Translations under genes and position numbers: made by a program
In this document: in pieces, positions 26,929-36,351 of the stretch
Layout of the letters: every line of letters starts with the position of its first letter
Numbering within the stretch: the stretch's first letter is position 1
The notes under the pieces: model-generated
Told to the model about the DNA's origin: nothing
Seen by the model: the letters and a program-made list of their open reading frames with translations, nothing else
Database searches by the model: none
Source of the DNA: Candidatus Bathyarchaeota archaeon
GTDB lineage: Archaea; Thermoproteota; Bathyarchaeia; Bathyarchaeales; Bathycorpusculaceae
Direction: 5' to 3'
DNA length: 64,000 nt
NCBI GenBank assembly: GCA_026014665.1
Contig: JAOZHX010000017.1
Location: 372,001-436,000 of the forward strand

Positions 26929-27624
26929 TCAGTGCTTTTTAATCACGTACAAGTCGACGACAAATTCATGTCTTTGTTGAGAGTGGAAAGCAAACATACG
27001 GGGAATAACCATAAGCATAGCATAAACCGCTTTAATGGTACCGCCGTGTTTTTCGACAAAGGATTCCAAGAATGGTTCAGGCTGAACCTGAAGAAAACCG
27101 TTGCTTGCTTTAAGTTGTTTAATCAAGCGTGGGTCAAATTTTGGGTGATTATGAAGAGAATAGACAGCTTCACCTACTTCAATAGCTTTCATAACGAATG
27201 CTCTGTCAGCCCCACGCCTCTGCACTCCAAACGGCGGATTCTGCAAAACAGTATCAAAGCAGCCATTCATTGCGCCTATGTCGCCAAGCACCCATTGCAC
27301 GACTGCTGAAAAGCCTGTTTGCTTACCGTTCGCATAGGCTGTTTTGACTGCTAACTTATCAACGTCAACGCCAACGACTTCTTTGGCGCCAAGGTAGGCT
27401 GCTCCCAAAGCAAGCCTGCCTGTTCCACAACCCAAATCCAAAACTGACCTGCCTATTATGTCGCCGTTTGTGTAAGCTGCCAAGTGAAGTATGTTTGCAG
27501 CTGTCTGCTCTGAGAGCGTGTACTGTTCCAGTTGGGCTTTAGGCGACGGTTGCGGGTTAACCTTGGAGAGGAACAGTTCAAGGTCTAGTTTTCGAACAAT
27601 CCTTCTTTGAGCAAACTTTCCCAT
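26929..27624 (-). CDS. METTL5-like RNA N6-adenine methyltransferase
   Basis: Rossmann methyltransferase of about 231 residues from ATG at 27624 (MGKFAQRRIV); an ATG 5 codons earlier is possible. SAM motif VLDLGCGTGRLALGAA and catalytic NPPFGVQRRGADR. The archaeal group is related to eukaryotic METTL5, which makes m6A in small-subunit rRNA. Its start overlaps the dph2 coding end by about 40 bases. Confidence 0.85.
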   Translation of the reverse strand: MGKFAQRRIVRKLDLELFLSKVNPQPSPKAQLEQYTLSEQTAANILHLAAYTNGDIIGRSVLDLGCGTGRLALGAAYLGAKEVVGVDVDKLAVKTAYANGKQTGFSAVVQWVLGDIGAMNGCFDTVLQNPPFGVQRRGADRAFVMKAIEVGEAVYSLHNHPKFDPRLIKQLKASNGFLQVQPEPFLESFVEKHGGTIKAVYAMLMVIPRMFAFHSQQRHEFVVDLYVIKKH

Positions 27625-28586
27625 GAAACCTCGCCGCAAACCACCCTAAACTCATTAACCATCAACACGGGCCTTTGAAACTTGCCCGGGGCATCGAGGG
27701 AAATGCGTGGACAAGCCGTGTTGACGTAAGCATCAACTGTTGGAAACTCCAGTAGCGCTTCGGGCGTGATCTCTCTGCCAACTAAAAGATAAGCAGTTTT
27801 TCCCGATTTCTCTGCCAACGCCTTAACCTGCAAGGCTTGGTCTAAGTGTTTCTGTCCTGGCTTCAAACCGATTAGCACTCCAAACGTTTTGGCTTCTTTG
27901 GCTTCTTGGATGCTGGCGAAGCGTTGCCTGAGAATTTTTTGCGCATCCTCATTTATGGAGTATGCTCTGTTATCGTATGGGTCAGCGACGACTGTTGGTT
28001 TAGCAGTGCTTAGCGCGATGCCCAGTGCATGAAAGAGTCCGCCGCCAACAAACAGGAAAGCATCAACTTCTTCTGCGATGGATTTGGCGTTGCTGTAGTT
28101 GCATCCGCTCACCTGCCCAGCATAAGCCATCTGTCCTGCATCGCCGATTATGACTGTTTTTCCAGCTAGTGTAAGGATTTCTTTTGCTCTATCGAGCGTT
28201 TGCAAATGTTGCACAGACATTGCCAAACCAACCTTGGTGTATTCTGCAAGGAGGAGCAGGGATTTTTCGATTGCAGCATCCACCGCTGCCGTTGCTCTGA
28301 CTTCCACGTAGATTGTTGGCACCTGCTCATGCTTAAGCATCCTTACATGCCCAAAATGCACAATCAAGCCTACGCCTAGGCTCTGCGCTTCATTTATGGC
28401 GACGTCGCAGGCGCCATAACATGGATCAACGGAGATAAGGGGCAAGGCACCGCTGTCTTCAACTATCTTTGCTAGCTCGGTAGCTTGAGGCTTAAGCCCC
28501 TCTGGCATCTGCAGCAAAACCCGCTTGGCACCCAGTTTGGCGATTTCCCGTTTAATTCTTTCCTCTTCAAAATCGAAGGCTGGCAT
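27585..28586 (-). CDS. dph2: diphthamide synthase Dph2
   Basis: 333 residues. Three cysteines that bind the [4Fe-4S] cluster are in place: C56 (DPCYGAC), C162 (SGCNYSN) and C292 (TACPRIS). The enzyme transfers the aminocarboxypropyl group of SAM to a histidine of elongation factor 2 by non-canonical radical chemistry. Translationally coupled to the METTL5-like gene. Confidence 0.95.
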   Translation of the reverse strand: MPAFDFEEERIKREIAKLGAKRVLLQMPEGLKPQATELAKIVEDSGALPLISVDPCYGACDVAINEAQSLGVGLIVHFGHVRMLKHEQVPTIYVEVRATAAVDAAIEKSLLLLAEYTKVGLAMSVQHLQTLDRAKEILTLAGKTVIIGDAGQMAYAGQVSGCNYSNAKSIAEEVDAFLFVGGGLFHALGIALSTAKPTVVADPYDNRAYSINEDAQKILRQRFASIQEAKEAKTFGVLIGLKPGQKHLDQALQVKALAEKSGKTAYLLVGREITPEALLEFPTVDAYVNTACPRISLDAPGKFQRPVLMVNEFRVVCGEVSWESLLKEGLFEN

Positions 28587-28755
28587 AACAAAGTACCATC
28601 CAAGTTTTCCTTTGAGGCTAAATATAGGCTACGTGTTATTTGAGCTGTTCTTTTCTGTCGGTCATTGCTTCTTTTAGGATTTTGAATCTGTAAAAGGGAA
28701 TTTTATTGGCTTTAGCTTTCCGTTAAATAAAAAAAAGAGGGATTTTTTAATGAGG

Positions 28756-31320
28756 CTATGGTCGCCTTCTGAGCATCAACACTACTAGTACGATTGCTAT
28801 GATGATGTTTAGGGCAAACAGGCCGGCAATTGCGGGAATGAAATACGTGTCAGCGACAGATGTTGGAGCAGGTGTCGGAGCCTGCGTTGGTGCTGCTTCG
28901 TCTACAACGATTGCTGTTTCTGACTGTGAGGGCCAGTACGATTCAGACCCTTCGAATGTTGCGATCACTATGTATTTGCCTGGGATATCAGGTGTCCATT
29001 TAAAGCTAAAGGAGCCGCTGCTATCGCTCGTTGCAGTACCGATATCTCGGTAGTTACCGTTGTTGTCGATGACGGATAGTTTAACGGTTACACCTGTGAC
29101 GTCGGTGGGCTTTGGCTTTTGCATGTAAACGTATGCCATCCAATCACTCATGCTTTCATCTGAAACCGCTGGAACGCCGCTGGGGAATCGTGCTTTCTGC
29201 TCGGGTTGCGTGGTGCCGCTGGCTATATCGAGGACATTGCCTTCTACGAGGACACTGCTACCCTGAACTGAAACTTTTGGTGATGCAGTTACTGAAAGAG
29301 CGCTTGGGCCTTTACCAATTGTGTAAATTTGGTGGTCGTAGAGATTTAGGTATGTGTAGTAGCCGTCTGCAATTGCAAAGCCATTTGTTACTTGCCCAAT
29401 ACCGCCCGCTGAGGAAGGTGTAGCTGCATCCAAAGACCATATTAAGTCTCCAGTGGTGGCGTTTAAACAGTATACTTTTGAACCCTTCCAGTAGGGTGCG
29501 TTGCGAGAGTGTTCGTTGGTGCCTAAGAAGACTTTTCCATCAGCTACAACTTGTATACCAAGAGGATAGTTGGTATAGGGTGTCGAAAGACCGCTGGGTA
29601 CGCTGAACTTCCATAGAGTGCGTCCGTCCTTCGTGTCATAACAGTATACGGTGCCATAACCGCTATGGATGAGTTTGCCGTATGCAACAGCCCATCCACT
29701 GCTGTAGAAGCCCCAGTCATCTTCGCGTTCTGACGTCCATAATTGTTTTCCATCGTCAAGGCTGTAGCCTGTGAAGGTTAAGCCGTCTCTTAACCAGATA
29801 GTGAAGACGCGATTTGTCTCATCAACCGGTCCCAGCAGGACAGTTTGGTTGCCTGATGGAGCTGGGTAATTTTGGCTCCACAGTAGTTGGCCTCTACTTT
29901 CTGGCTTTAGACTAATAGCCCACATGGTCCATGGATCGGGTGTTCCGTAGGTAGTTATGCCAGCGAAAGATGTGCTTGTGCCTAGCATTATATCGTCAGG
30001 GAATACCCTAACAATTGTATTGGTTGTTCCAGGCAGTTTAGGTATTGTCACATTCCATGAGTACGATTTGCTCATGTCCACTGTTTTTCCGATAGGTCTC
30101 CACTGGAAATAGCTGGAACTAGTATAATCGTTTGGATTAATTGAGCCTGTTAATGCCTGAGCTGCAGTATTATTCCATAAAGCTAGCCAATTTGCCGTTG
30201 AGTTGAGTTGGTAGAAGAGGATTTCGCCGTTGGGGCCGTAAATGGTAGATACACCCCAAGATGCGGCTGAACCAGCGCCGCTTGGACAGTTATAGAGGTC
30301 AAACAGCCAGTTTCCAGTTAAGGAATCATATGCTGACCAGTTTGTTCCAGACACACGCCATAGGTAGCCGTTTGGGATGACTCCGTGTTGATTGAACGAC
30401 TCATAATCGTAGAGTTGACCAAAGGTTGGCATCGTGATGTTTTGCCAGAAAATGTCTTTACCAGTCCTTAAGTCTACGCAAGCGAATCCGCCTGCAGTGG
30501 CGCTATTGCTCTTAGGTACAGCGTAATACAAACGTCCATTGACGACTAAAGGAGCGCCGAATCTGCCTTCATAGGCAGTTCCGTCGTAGAAAGTCATGCC
30601 ATCGGTGCCAGTGTTTGTTCCACCTACAACGCCTCCATCCTCAATGGGCTTTGTCCACATAACGTGGGCACTGCTTGGGGCGGTGCCGTCGGGCTGAAAC
30701 CTCAAGGCTTGCTGGGGACCGAGCCACTGGGAAGCTATTATGTACCAATTGTCGTTTTGTCCCTCTATGGGGCGTGTCCAGTATTCTGTTGGCAAAGGAT
30801 AGAGAGGTGGGCTAGGGAGTGGTTCTTCCTGCACAGTAAACGTCGTTGTTCCACTTGATGCTTTAAAAGTATCATTTATGTAAAGAGAGGTACTTGTACC
30901 CATTATGCCTGTTCCATTGCTACCGGTCAATACCTGTGGTCCAAACCGGGCTGTGACAGAGTAGTTGCCCGTAGCTTCAGGGGTATAAATGTAGTAGCTG
31001 CCACCGACTGGGTCAGAAATAAGGGGACCTACTGTTTGTTTGGTATTATCGGGTTTTGTGATATCTAAGAAGTAATACCATCTGTCGCCAGCACTGCCTG
31101 CTGCCGTAGGCGGTAGCCAGTTAATCCAGAATACTATAGTTATTTGTTGACCAACGCCCACGGGATTTGGTGCTGCAGTGATGTATAGGTATGTTGGTAT
31201 TTCCCACGGGGGAGTGTGTGCTGTGACAAGTGAACTTGTTGCAGCAAAGATTGAAGATGCAATCAGCAGAATTAAGATAGCGGAGCTCAGAAGTTTTTTT
31301 AGGGAATTGTTTGTATGCAC
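28756..31320 (-). CDS. exported PQQ-like beta-propeller protein with C-terminal membrane anchor
   Basis: 854 residues from GTG at 31320, chosen because GGAG stands 8-9 bases before it and a signal peptide follows (LLSSAILILLIASSIFAATS). An N-terminal Ig-like segment, PQQ/quinoprotein-type repeats (GLTFTGYSLDDGKQLW, RTLWKFSVPSG, VYCLNATTGDLIWSL), then an Ig-like domain (TGVTVKLSVIDNNGNY), an A/P/T linker (PTQAPTPAPTS) and a terminal helix with RRRP tail. The layout suggests an extracellular, surface-held protein. No co-factor residues are certain. The C-terminus is of the kind processed by archaeosortases. Confidence 0.8.
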   Translation of the reverse strand: MHTNNSLKKLLSSAILILLIASSIFAATSSLVTAHTPPWEIPTYLYITAAPNPVGVGQQITIVFWINWLPPTAAGSAGDRWYYFLDITKPDNTKQTVGPLISDPVGGSYYIYTPEATGNYSVTARFGPQVLTGSNGTGIMGTSTSLYINDTFKASSGTTTFTVQEEPLPSPPLYPLPTEYWTRPIEGQNDNWYIIASQWLGPQQALRFQPDGTAPSSAHVMWTKPIEDGGVVGGTNTGTDGMTFYDGTAYEGRFGAPLVVNGRLYYAVPKSNSATAGGFACVDLRTGKDIFWQNITMPTFGQLYDYESFNQHGVIPNGYLWRVSGTNWSAYDSLTGNWLFDLYNCPSGAGSAASWGVSTIYGPNGEILFYQLNSTANWLALWNNTAAQALTGSINPNDYTSSSYFQWRPIGKTVDMSKSYSWNVTIPKLPGTTNTIVRVFPDDIMLGTSTSFAGITTYGTPDPWTMWAISLKPESRGQLLWSQNYPAPSGNQTVLLGPVDETNRVFTIWLRDGLTFTGYSLDDGKQLWTSEREDDWGFYSSGWAVAYGKLIHSGYGTVYCYDTKDGRTLWKFSVPSGLSTPYTNYPLGIQVVADGKVFLGTNEHSRNAPYWKGSKVYCLNATTGDLIWSLDAATPSSAGGIGQVTNGFAIADGYYTYLNLYDHQIYTIGKGPSALSVTASPKVSVQGSSVLVEGNVLDIASGTTQPEQKARFPSGVPAVSDESMSDWMAYVYMQKPKPTDVTGVTVKLSVIDNNGNYRDIGTATSDSSGSFSFKWTPDIPGKYIVIATFEGSESYWPSQSETAIVVDEAAPTQAPTPAPTSVADTYFIPAIAGLFALNIIIAIVLVVLMLRRRP

Positions 31321-31513
31321 TAAAATTTCTCCTTTTTTTCGGTAAGTAATAAACTTATCGATTGCCATATAAGTTTTGTGTAAATCTTTGATTCGATTAA
31401 CTACTAAGCAAAAATAAACGAATAAGCTAAGGATTAACAACTACATCAAACCGATTTTACAAATTGACCCCTCAAAATTAGGGTATCGAGGGTTTATCAT
31501 TGTCCATATCGAG

Positions 31514-31759
31514 ATGTCGGTAAAGGGTTACATCAAAGAAATGGTTGATGCGCTTTCTAAGGTACCCGGTGTACATGACATCATAAGGCTAAGTGGAAGC
31601 TATGACTTGGCAATTGTCGCCCACGTAAAAGAGTGTAAGGACATAATGAATATCCACAAAAGAATTGCGAGTTTTCCTCATATTAAAAGAATGGAATCTT
31701 CGCTTGCGCAAGCATTCCCAAGTTGGCCTCCACGTCGCACAACTATAACCACGTTCTAG
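31514..31759 (+). CDS. stand-alone Lrp/AsnC-type ligand-binding (RAM) domain protein
   Basis: 81 residues from the ATG. It has the alpha/beta pattern of the Lrp C-terminal domain (KVPGVHDIIRLSGSYDLAIV) without a DNA-binding domain. In-frame sequence before the ATG (GFIIVHIE) would supply the first beta strand of the fold; GAGGG at 31488-31492 suits a non-AUG start such as ATT at 31499 better than the ATG. Such proteins may sense amino acids or pair with Lrp regulators. Confidence 0.7.
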   Translation: MSVKGYIKEMVDALSKVPGVHDIIRLSGSYDLAIVAHVKECKDIMNIHKRIASFPHIKRMESSLAQAFPSWPPRRTTITTF

Positions 31760-31842
31760 CAACCGAGTGCTCAGAGCAGTTCTGCTCGCTCTTCAGATAG
31801 GCGAATTTGATCAAACAAAAAAATAAGAAGGAAGCTTTGAGG

Positions 31843-34275
31843 TTACCATTCCCAGTCTTGGGTGGGCTTCTTGAGCGGTTGCCCCCGTGCGAGTGCTGCT
31901 TGTTCGGCGAGGCGTTCAAGGATGATTTTCTGCTCAACACTAGCTACATGTCTTCTTGTTGTGGCTACTGCGTCGTTGTTGACTGAGATGCTGTCTATTC
32001 CCGCTCGGACGAGGAATTCGGCAAAGTCGGGGAGGTTGCTGGGTCCTTCGCCACATATGCTGACTGTGCATCCGTTTTCATGTGCGACTTTGATTAGGTG
32101 TGCAATTATGCGTTTTACTGCTGGGTCACGTTCGTCGAAGTAGCCCATTTGTCCTAAGCGTTCACTATCGCGGTCTATCATTAGTACGCCTTGGGTCATG
32201 TCGTTTGAGCCGATGCTGAAGCCGTCAACAAGTTTGCTGAATTCGTCTGCCATGATTGCGATTGACGGAGTTTCAGCCATGAACCAGACTTTGAAGTCTT
32301 TGTTGCGTTCTAAGCCTTCTTCCTTCATGATTTGCAAAACAGCTTTGGCTTCCCAGACTGTGCGAACCATGGGCAACATGACATAGACGTTTTTGAGTCC
32401 CCATTCGCTTCGGCATTTCTTGATTGCTTGGCACTCGAGCCGGAAGGCTTTGTCATACCATTTGCTTATGTAGCGGCTGCAGCCTCTCCAGCCAAGCATG
32501 GGGTTTTCCTCGACGATCTCATACTTTTCGCCGCCTTTTAAGCCGCGATACTCGTTGGTCTTAAAGTCGCTTAACCGAACCACGACGGGTTTAGGCTGGA
32601 TTGCACGTGCAACGGTGGCGACTCCTTCGGCTAGTTTATCGACGAACTCTTGGCTTTTGCCTGCATCAACAAACGCCATGGGGTGTGTTCCGATTGCGCT
32701 GGCAAGGATGAATTCAGTGCGCATAAGTCCGATGCCTTCAAATGGCAAGTTCTTGTAATCCTCAATTTTCTCGGGAACACCCAAGTTCATGTAGATCTTT
32801 GTCGCTGTTACTGGGGCCGATTCGGCTGCTTGCATAACCACTGCTGGGCCGTTGGCTGTTGCTGCAGGTTGAACTGCTTGTGCCATTATGCCTTCGTAGA
32901 TTACGCCGTTTCTTGAGTCCACGGTGTATTCCTGAGCATTCTTCATGACTTGAGTTGCGATTTCTGTGCCTACGACACAGGGTATGTTGAGTTCGCGGCT
33001 GACGATAGCTGCATGCGAGGTGATTCCGCCTTTGTCGGTGACGATGGCGCTTGCCATTTTCATGAAAGGTACAAAATCAGGGTCAGTCATGCCTGTGACG
33101 AGGATGTCGCCTTTGCGCATTTCATGGCTAGCGTCCTCAGCGTTTATAACAATCTTAGCTTTGCCAGTGCCGTAGCCTCTTCTGCCAGCGGAGATTCCGC
33201 GTACAACGATCTTTAAGGCTTCCTGTTGAACTTTAGCTTCCTCCACCTTGGGAGCTTCCATGGTTTTTGAACCGAAAATTGTTTCTGGGCGAGCTTGAAC
33301 TAGCATCATGTTCTGTGGGAAAGGCAGATCTTGGTCGATTGCCCATTCAATATCCATGGGTTTACCATAATGACTCTCGATTCGCTTGGCAATTTCAGCT
33401 AGAAAATTGATTTCTTGGTCACTTATGCAGGCAACTTTCTGTTCTGCTTCTGGAACGTCCAAACTGACAGTTTTGCCAGTTTTAGGGTCGCGAACATACT
33501 TGATTGCTTTTCGGGCGATTCGGCGTTCTTTGATTTGCATTGTGTTCTTGTCCACGACAAAGTCGTCAGGGTTAACTGCACCTGAAACAACAGTTTCCCC
33601 AAGACCATAGTTGCCTTCGATGACTATTTCATCGTGGTTTCCGCTGACCGGGTTGATGCTGAACATGACTCCTGCGGCACGGGAGTTAACCATTTTCTGC
33701 ACGCCGACGCTGATGAAGACTTTTTCGTGTGCAAAGCCTTTCTCGTTTCGGTAAAAGATTGCTCGTGGGGTAAAGAGGCTTGACCAGCATTTCCTGACTT
33801 TCTCGATGAGGTCGTCTGCGCCCTTAACATTGAGATAAGTTTCCTGTTGACCCGCAAAGGATGCGTCAGGCAAGTCTTCTGCTGTGGCGCTTGAACGCAC
33901 CGCAACAAAGGTGTCCTCAAGCTCCAAACGCTTGTTTAAGTCAACGTAGGCTTGCCGTATGGCGTTCTCGATTTCCTTTGGCATCGTTGTTTTCTCAATG
34001 AGTTCCCGAATCGTTTTTGAGGCAGCATCGTACTGTTTTGGGTCGTTTGGGTCTGTGATTGTTTCTTTGAGGATTCGATAGATTTGCTCTGCAATTTTTT
34101 TCTCAACGATAAATTTCTCGTAAGAACGAGCTGTGACTGCAAAACCAGGGGGAACAGGCAACCCCGCGTTAATCATTTCGCCAAGGCTGGCGTTCTTGCC
34201 GCCAACAATTGCAACGTCAGTGTTTCTTAAATCATCAAACCATAAAACCAATTCTTTCTCTTTAGTTACGTTCAA
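31843..34275 (-). CDS. ppsA: phosphoenolpyruvate synthase
   Basis: 810 residues. N-terminal ATP-binding domain (GGKNASLGEMINAGLPVPPG), swivelling phosphohistidine domain with His421 in GGITSHAAIVSRE, and C-terminal PEP/pyruvate TIM barrel (FSIGSNDMTQ, SICGEGPSN). Converts pyruvate and ATP to PEP, AMP and phosphate, the entry to gluconeogenesis. Start is TTG and overlaps the TGA of L10e (TTGA), so the two are coupled. Confidence 0.96.
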   Translation of the reverse strand: MNVTKEKELVLWFDDLRNTDVAIVGGKNASLGEMINAGLPVPPGFAVTARSYEKFIVEKKIAEQIYRILKETITDPNDPKQYDAASKTIRELIEKTTMPKEIENAIRQAYVDLNKRLELEDTFVAVRSSATAEDLPDASFAGQQETYLNVKGADDLIEKVRKCWSSLFTPRAIFYRNEKGFAHEKVFISVGVQKMVNSRAAGVMFSINPVSGNHDEIVIEGNYGLGETVVSGAVNPDDFVVDKNTMQIKERRIARKAIKYVRDPKTGKTVSLDVPEAEQKVACISDQEINFLAEIAKRIESHYGKPMDIEWAIDQDLPFPQNMMLVQARPETIFGSKTMEAPKVEEAKVQQEALKIVVRGISAGRRGYGTGKAKIVINAEDASHEMRKGDILVTGMTDPDFVPFMKMASAIVTDKGGITSHAAIVSRELNIPCVVGTEIATQVMKNAQEYTVDSRNGVIYEGIMAQAVQPAATANGPAVVMQAAESAPVTATKIYMNLGVPEKIEDYKNLPFEGIGLMRTEFILASAIGTHPMAFVDAGKSQEFVDKLAEGVATVARAIQPKPVVVRLSDFKTNEYRGLKGGEKYEIVEENPMLGWRGCSRYISKWYDKAFRLECQAIKKCRSEWGLKNVYVMLPMVRTVWEAKAVLQIMKEEGLERNKDFKVWFMAETPSIAIMADEFSKLVDGFSIGSNDMTQGVLMIDRDSERLGQMGYFDERDPAVKRIIAHLIKVAHENGCTVSICGEGPSNLPDFAEFLVRAGIDSISVNNDAVATTRRHVASVEQKIILERLAEQAALARGQPLKKPTQDWEW

Positions 34276-34814
34276 GTTGTCTCCATCTCCGGTTGAGCCT
34301 TCTCCGCTTGACTATTAGGAGTGCTAATCTTGGAGATAACTATTTTGCATGGTATGGGAAGTTTTGCACTGCCCCGTTTGAGGGACTCTTTGGCAGTTTG
34401 TTCTTGCCCTGCTTTCACCCGCACAGTGATGATGGGTTGGCCCACTTCGACCTTGGCTGCCGTGCCAATGGCTGCACCGAAGGAGCGTCTCATTCCTTGT
34501 TGGAGTCGGTCAGCGTGAGCGCCAAAAATCATCTTGTTTTCTCTAAGGATGATGTGTGGGTAGGGGTGGACGTTCATGTAGTAGTCGTTTATTAGTTTGT
34601 CCATTAGGACACGGTTTGTTGCCACACGGGCTGCTTCGAGTGCGCTGTGTCGGATTTGAGCTCGTTCAGTGGCAATTAGTTGGCCTTCAATTTCGAATTG
34701 GGTCTTGGTGTCGCCCATGGTGAACTTTACAATTTTGGGCGGTGGAAAACCTCGTGCATATTCTTTTCGGGTGTAGGCACGGTTCTTCACGTGTCGGTAA
34801 TTTCGTGCATGCAT
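34272..34814 (-). CDS. rpl10e: 50S ribosomal protein L10e (L16 family)
   Basis: 180 residues. MHARNYRHVKNRAYTRKEY start, PHIILRENKMIFGAHADRLQ and GMRRSFGAAIGTAAKV are diagnostic. A/Q/E-rich C-terminal tail. Pairs in one transcript with ppsA, an unusual partner for a ribosomal protein. Confidence 0.96.
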   Translation of the reverse strand: MHARNYRHVKNRAYTRKEYARGFPPPKIVKFTMGDTKTQFEIEGQLIATERAQIRHSALEAARVATNRVLMDKLINDYYMNVHPYPHIILRENKMIFGAHADRLQQGMRRSFGAAIGTAAKVEVGQPIITVRVKAGQEQTAKESLKRGSAKLPIPCKIVISKISTPNSQAEKAQPEMETT

Positions 34815-34955
34815 GCAACGTCACTTTCTTTGCATAATCACTTCTTTAGCGGTATTTAAACGATTTGTAAATACACGGCAATGCTTACGTGCGATTTTTA
34901 GCAATGAATCCTTGACTAAACTATTTCCTAAAGAACAGTCGGCGGGTACTTTGCT

Positions 34956-34963
34956 TATATAGT
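34956..34963 (+). promoter_or_regulatory. TATA box, probable leaderless promoter
   Basis: TTATATAG about 27 bases before the ATG at 34985, with no Shine-Dalgarno between. This places the transcription start at or next to the ATG, so a leaderless mRNA is likely. Confidence 0.5.
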
Positions 34964-34984
34964 TAGTTCACTTCTGGTTTTGCG

Positions 34985-36280
34985 ATGTTGACTTATGTGT
35001 TTGTCTGCGGAAAGAACTGGGTGCTTTCCCTAGCGGAGCTAGCTGCTTACTTTAGGGCTCGAAACATCAAGTTTGTCATAGAGTATTTTTCAAGGGAGTT
35101 CTTCGTCATCCAGATAGAGCCCATCGCTGTTGCTTCGCTGATGGCTGATTTGGGCGGAACCTTAAAAATCGGTAAACCCAAAACAGTTCTACCTACAGTA
35201 ACCGTTAAGGAAGCGTTCCTTAAGAAAAACAGGCAAGCTCAAAAACACATCATCCAAGCCATGGGTGCAAGCGGCATCTCAACTGGAATGACGTCGGCGA
35301 CGGCGGAGAAAATTTTTTTCGGAGTAAGCGTTTACTTTACGGATAACACGTTTTCCTCTGTTTCTGGGAGAATTCAGCGTTTTGTCGGCAGCACCGTAAA
35401 GGATGAACTGAGGGCTCTGGGAAAAAACGCGGGTTTTATGGGCACTTCCTCGGCAAGGCAAGCGAAGTTGACTAACGTTGAAGTGATAAAGAAGCGTTTG
35501 GTGGAAAACCAAGCTGAAGTGTTGTTTTGCATCGGCAAAGAGCAAACATGGGTTGCGATAACGGTAGCTGTACACAACCCGTTTGAGTTCCAAAAAAGGG
35601 ACATATATAAACCCAACCAACGCAAGATTTTTGCTATGCCTCCGCGACTGGCACGTATGATGGTTAATTTATCGTTGTGCAGAGAAGGAAAGGTTTTGCT
35701 TGACCCCTTCTGTGGTGTTGGCACGATCTTGCAGGAAGCATTGCTGGAGCGTTCTGAGGTGGTGGGGTTGGATGTCAATGCGTGGTGTGTGAAGGCTGCT
35801 GAGGAAAACCTTGAGTGGCTCATCAGAGAGTATGGGCTAAAAGAAGCGGATTTTAGGGTTCTGCAAGGAGAAGTGGGTAGGATGGTTGAGAAGGTTGGGT
35901 TAGAATCCGTCGATTGCATAGCCTCAGAGCCTGATTTAGGTCCTGCGCTTAGGGAATTTCCCACAGTCCCCTATGCCAAAAGGATTATCGCTAAGCTTGA
36001 ACCTCTCTTCTTTGAGTTCATCGACCAAGCGTATAGAGTTCTAAAGTCTGAAGGACGTTTGGTAGTGGTGACGCCGTACATCAAAACGCGCTCCAAGGAA
36101 GCAGTGACTATGCCAATTGGCGAAAGGCTTGAGGCTATTGGATTCAAACGCGTATACATTTTTTCAAGGGATATGTTCTCTGAAAAATTAGAGATTGGGC
36201 GCCTTTTACATACGTCGTCGCTTGTGGAGTTGGATGAGCGGCATAAAATCGGCAGGGAAATCCACATACTCCAAAAATAA
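34985..36280 (+). CDS. Trm11/TrmG10-family RNA (guanine-N2) methyltransferase-like protein
   Basis: 431 residues. An N-terminal THUMP-like region (about 1-190) precedes a Rossmann methyltransferase with DPFCGVGTILQEA near residue 240. The family modifies G10 of tRNA. Where DPPYG is expected, this protein reads SEPDLGPAL (about 315-323), so catalysis may differ. Probably leaderless. Alternative: a diverged paralogue with another RNA substrate. Confidence 0.75.
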   Translation: MLTYVFVCGKNWVLSLAELAAYFRARNIKFVIEYFSREFFVIQIEPIAVASLMADLGGTLKIGKPKTVLPTVTVKEAFLKKNRQAQKHIIQAMGASGISTGMTSATAEKIFFGVSVYFTDNTFSSVSGRIQRFVGSTVKDELRALGKNAGFMGTSSARQAKLTNVEVIKKRLVENQAEVLFCIGKEQTWVAITVAVHNPFEFQKRDIYKPNQRKIFAMPPRLARMMVNLSLCREGKVLLDPFCGVGTILQEALLERSEVVGLDVNAWCVKAAEENLEWLIREYGLKEADFRVLQGEVGRMVEKVGLESVDCIASEPDLGPALREFPTVPYAKRIIAKLEPLFFEFIDQAYRVLKSEGRLVVVTPYIKTRSKEAVTMPIGERLEAIGFKRVYIFSRDMFSEKLEIGRLLHTSSLVELDERHKIGREIHILQK

Positions 36281-36351
36281 AAACCGAGCCAGATAACAAT
36301 TTATTAGTTCGTTCATTTAACTATGTTTCTAAACCTCGGGGAACAAAACGC

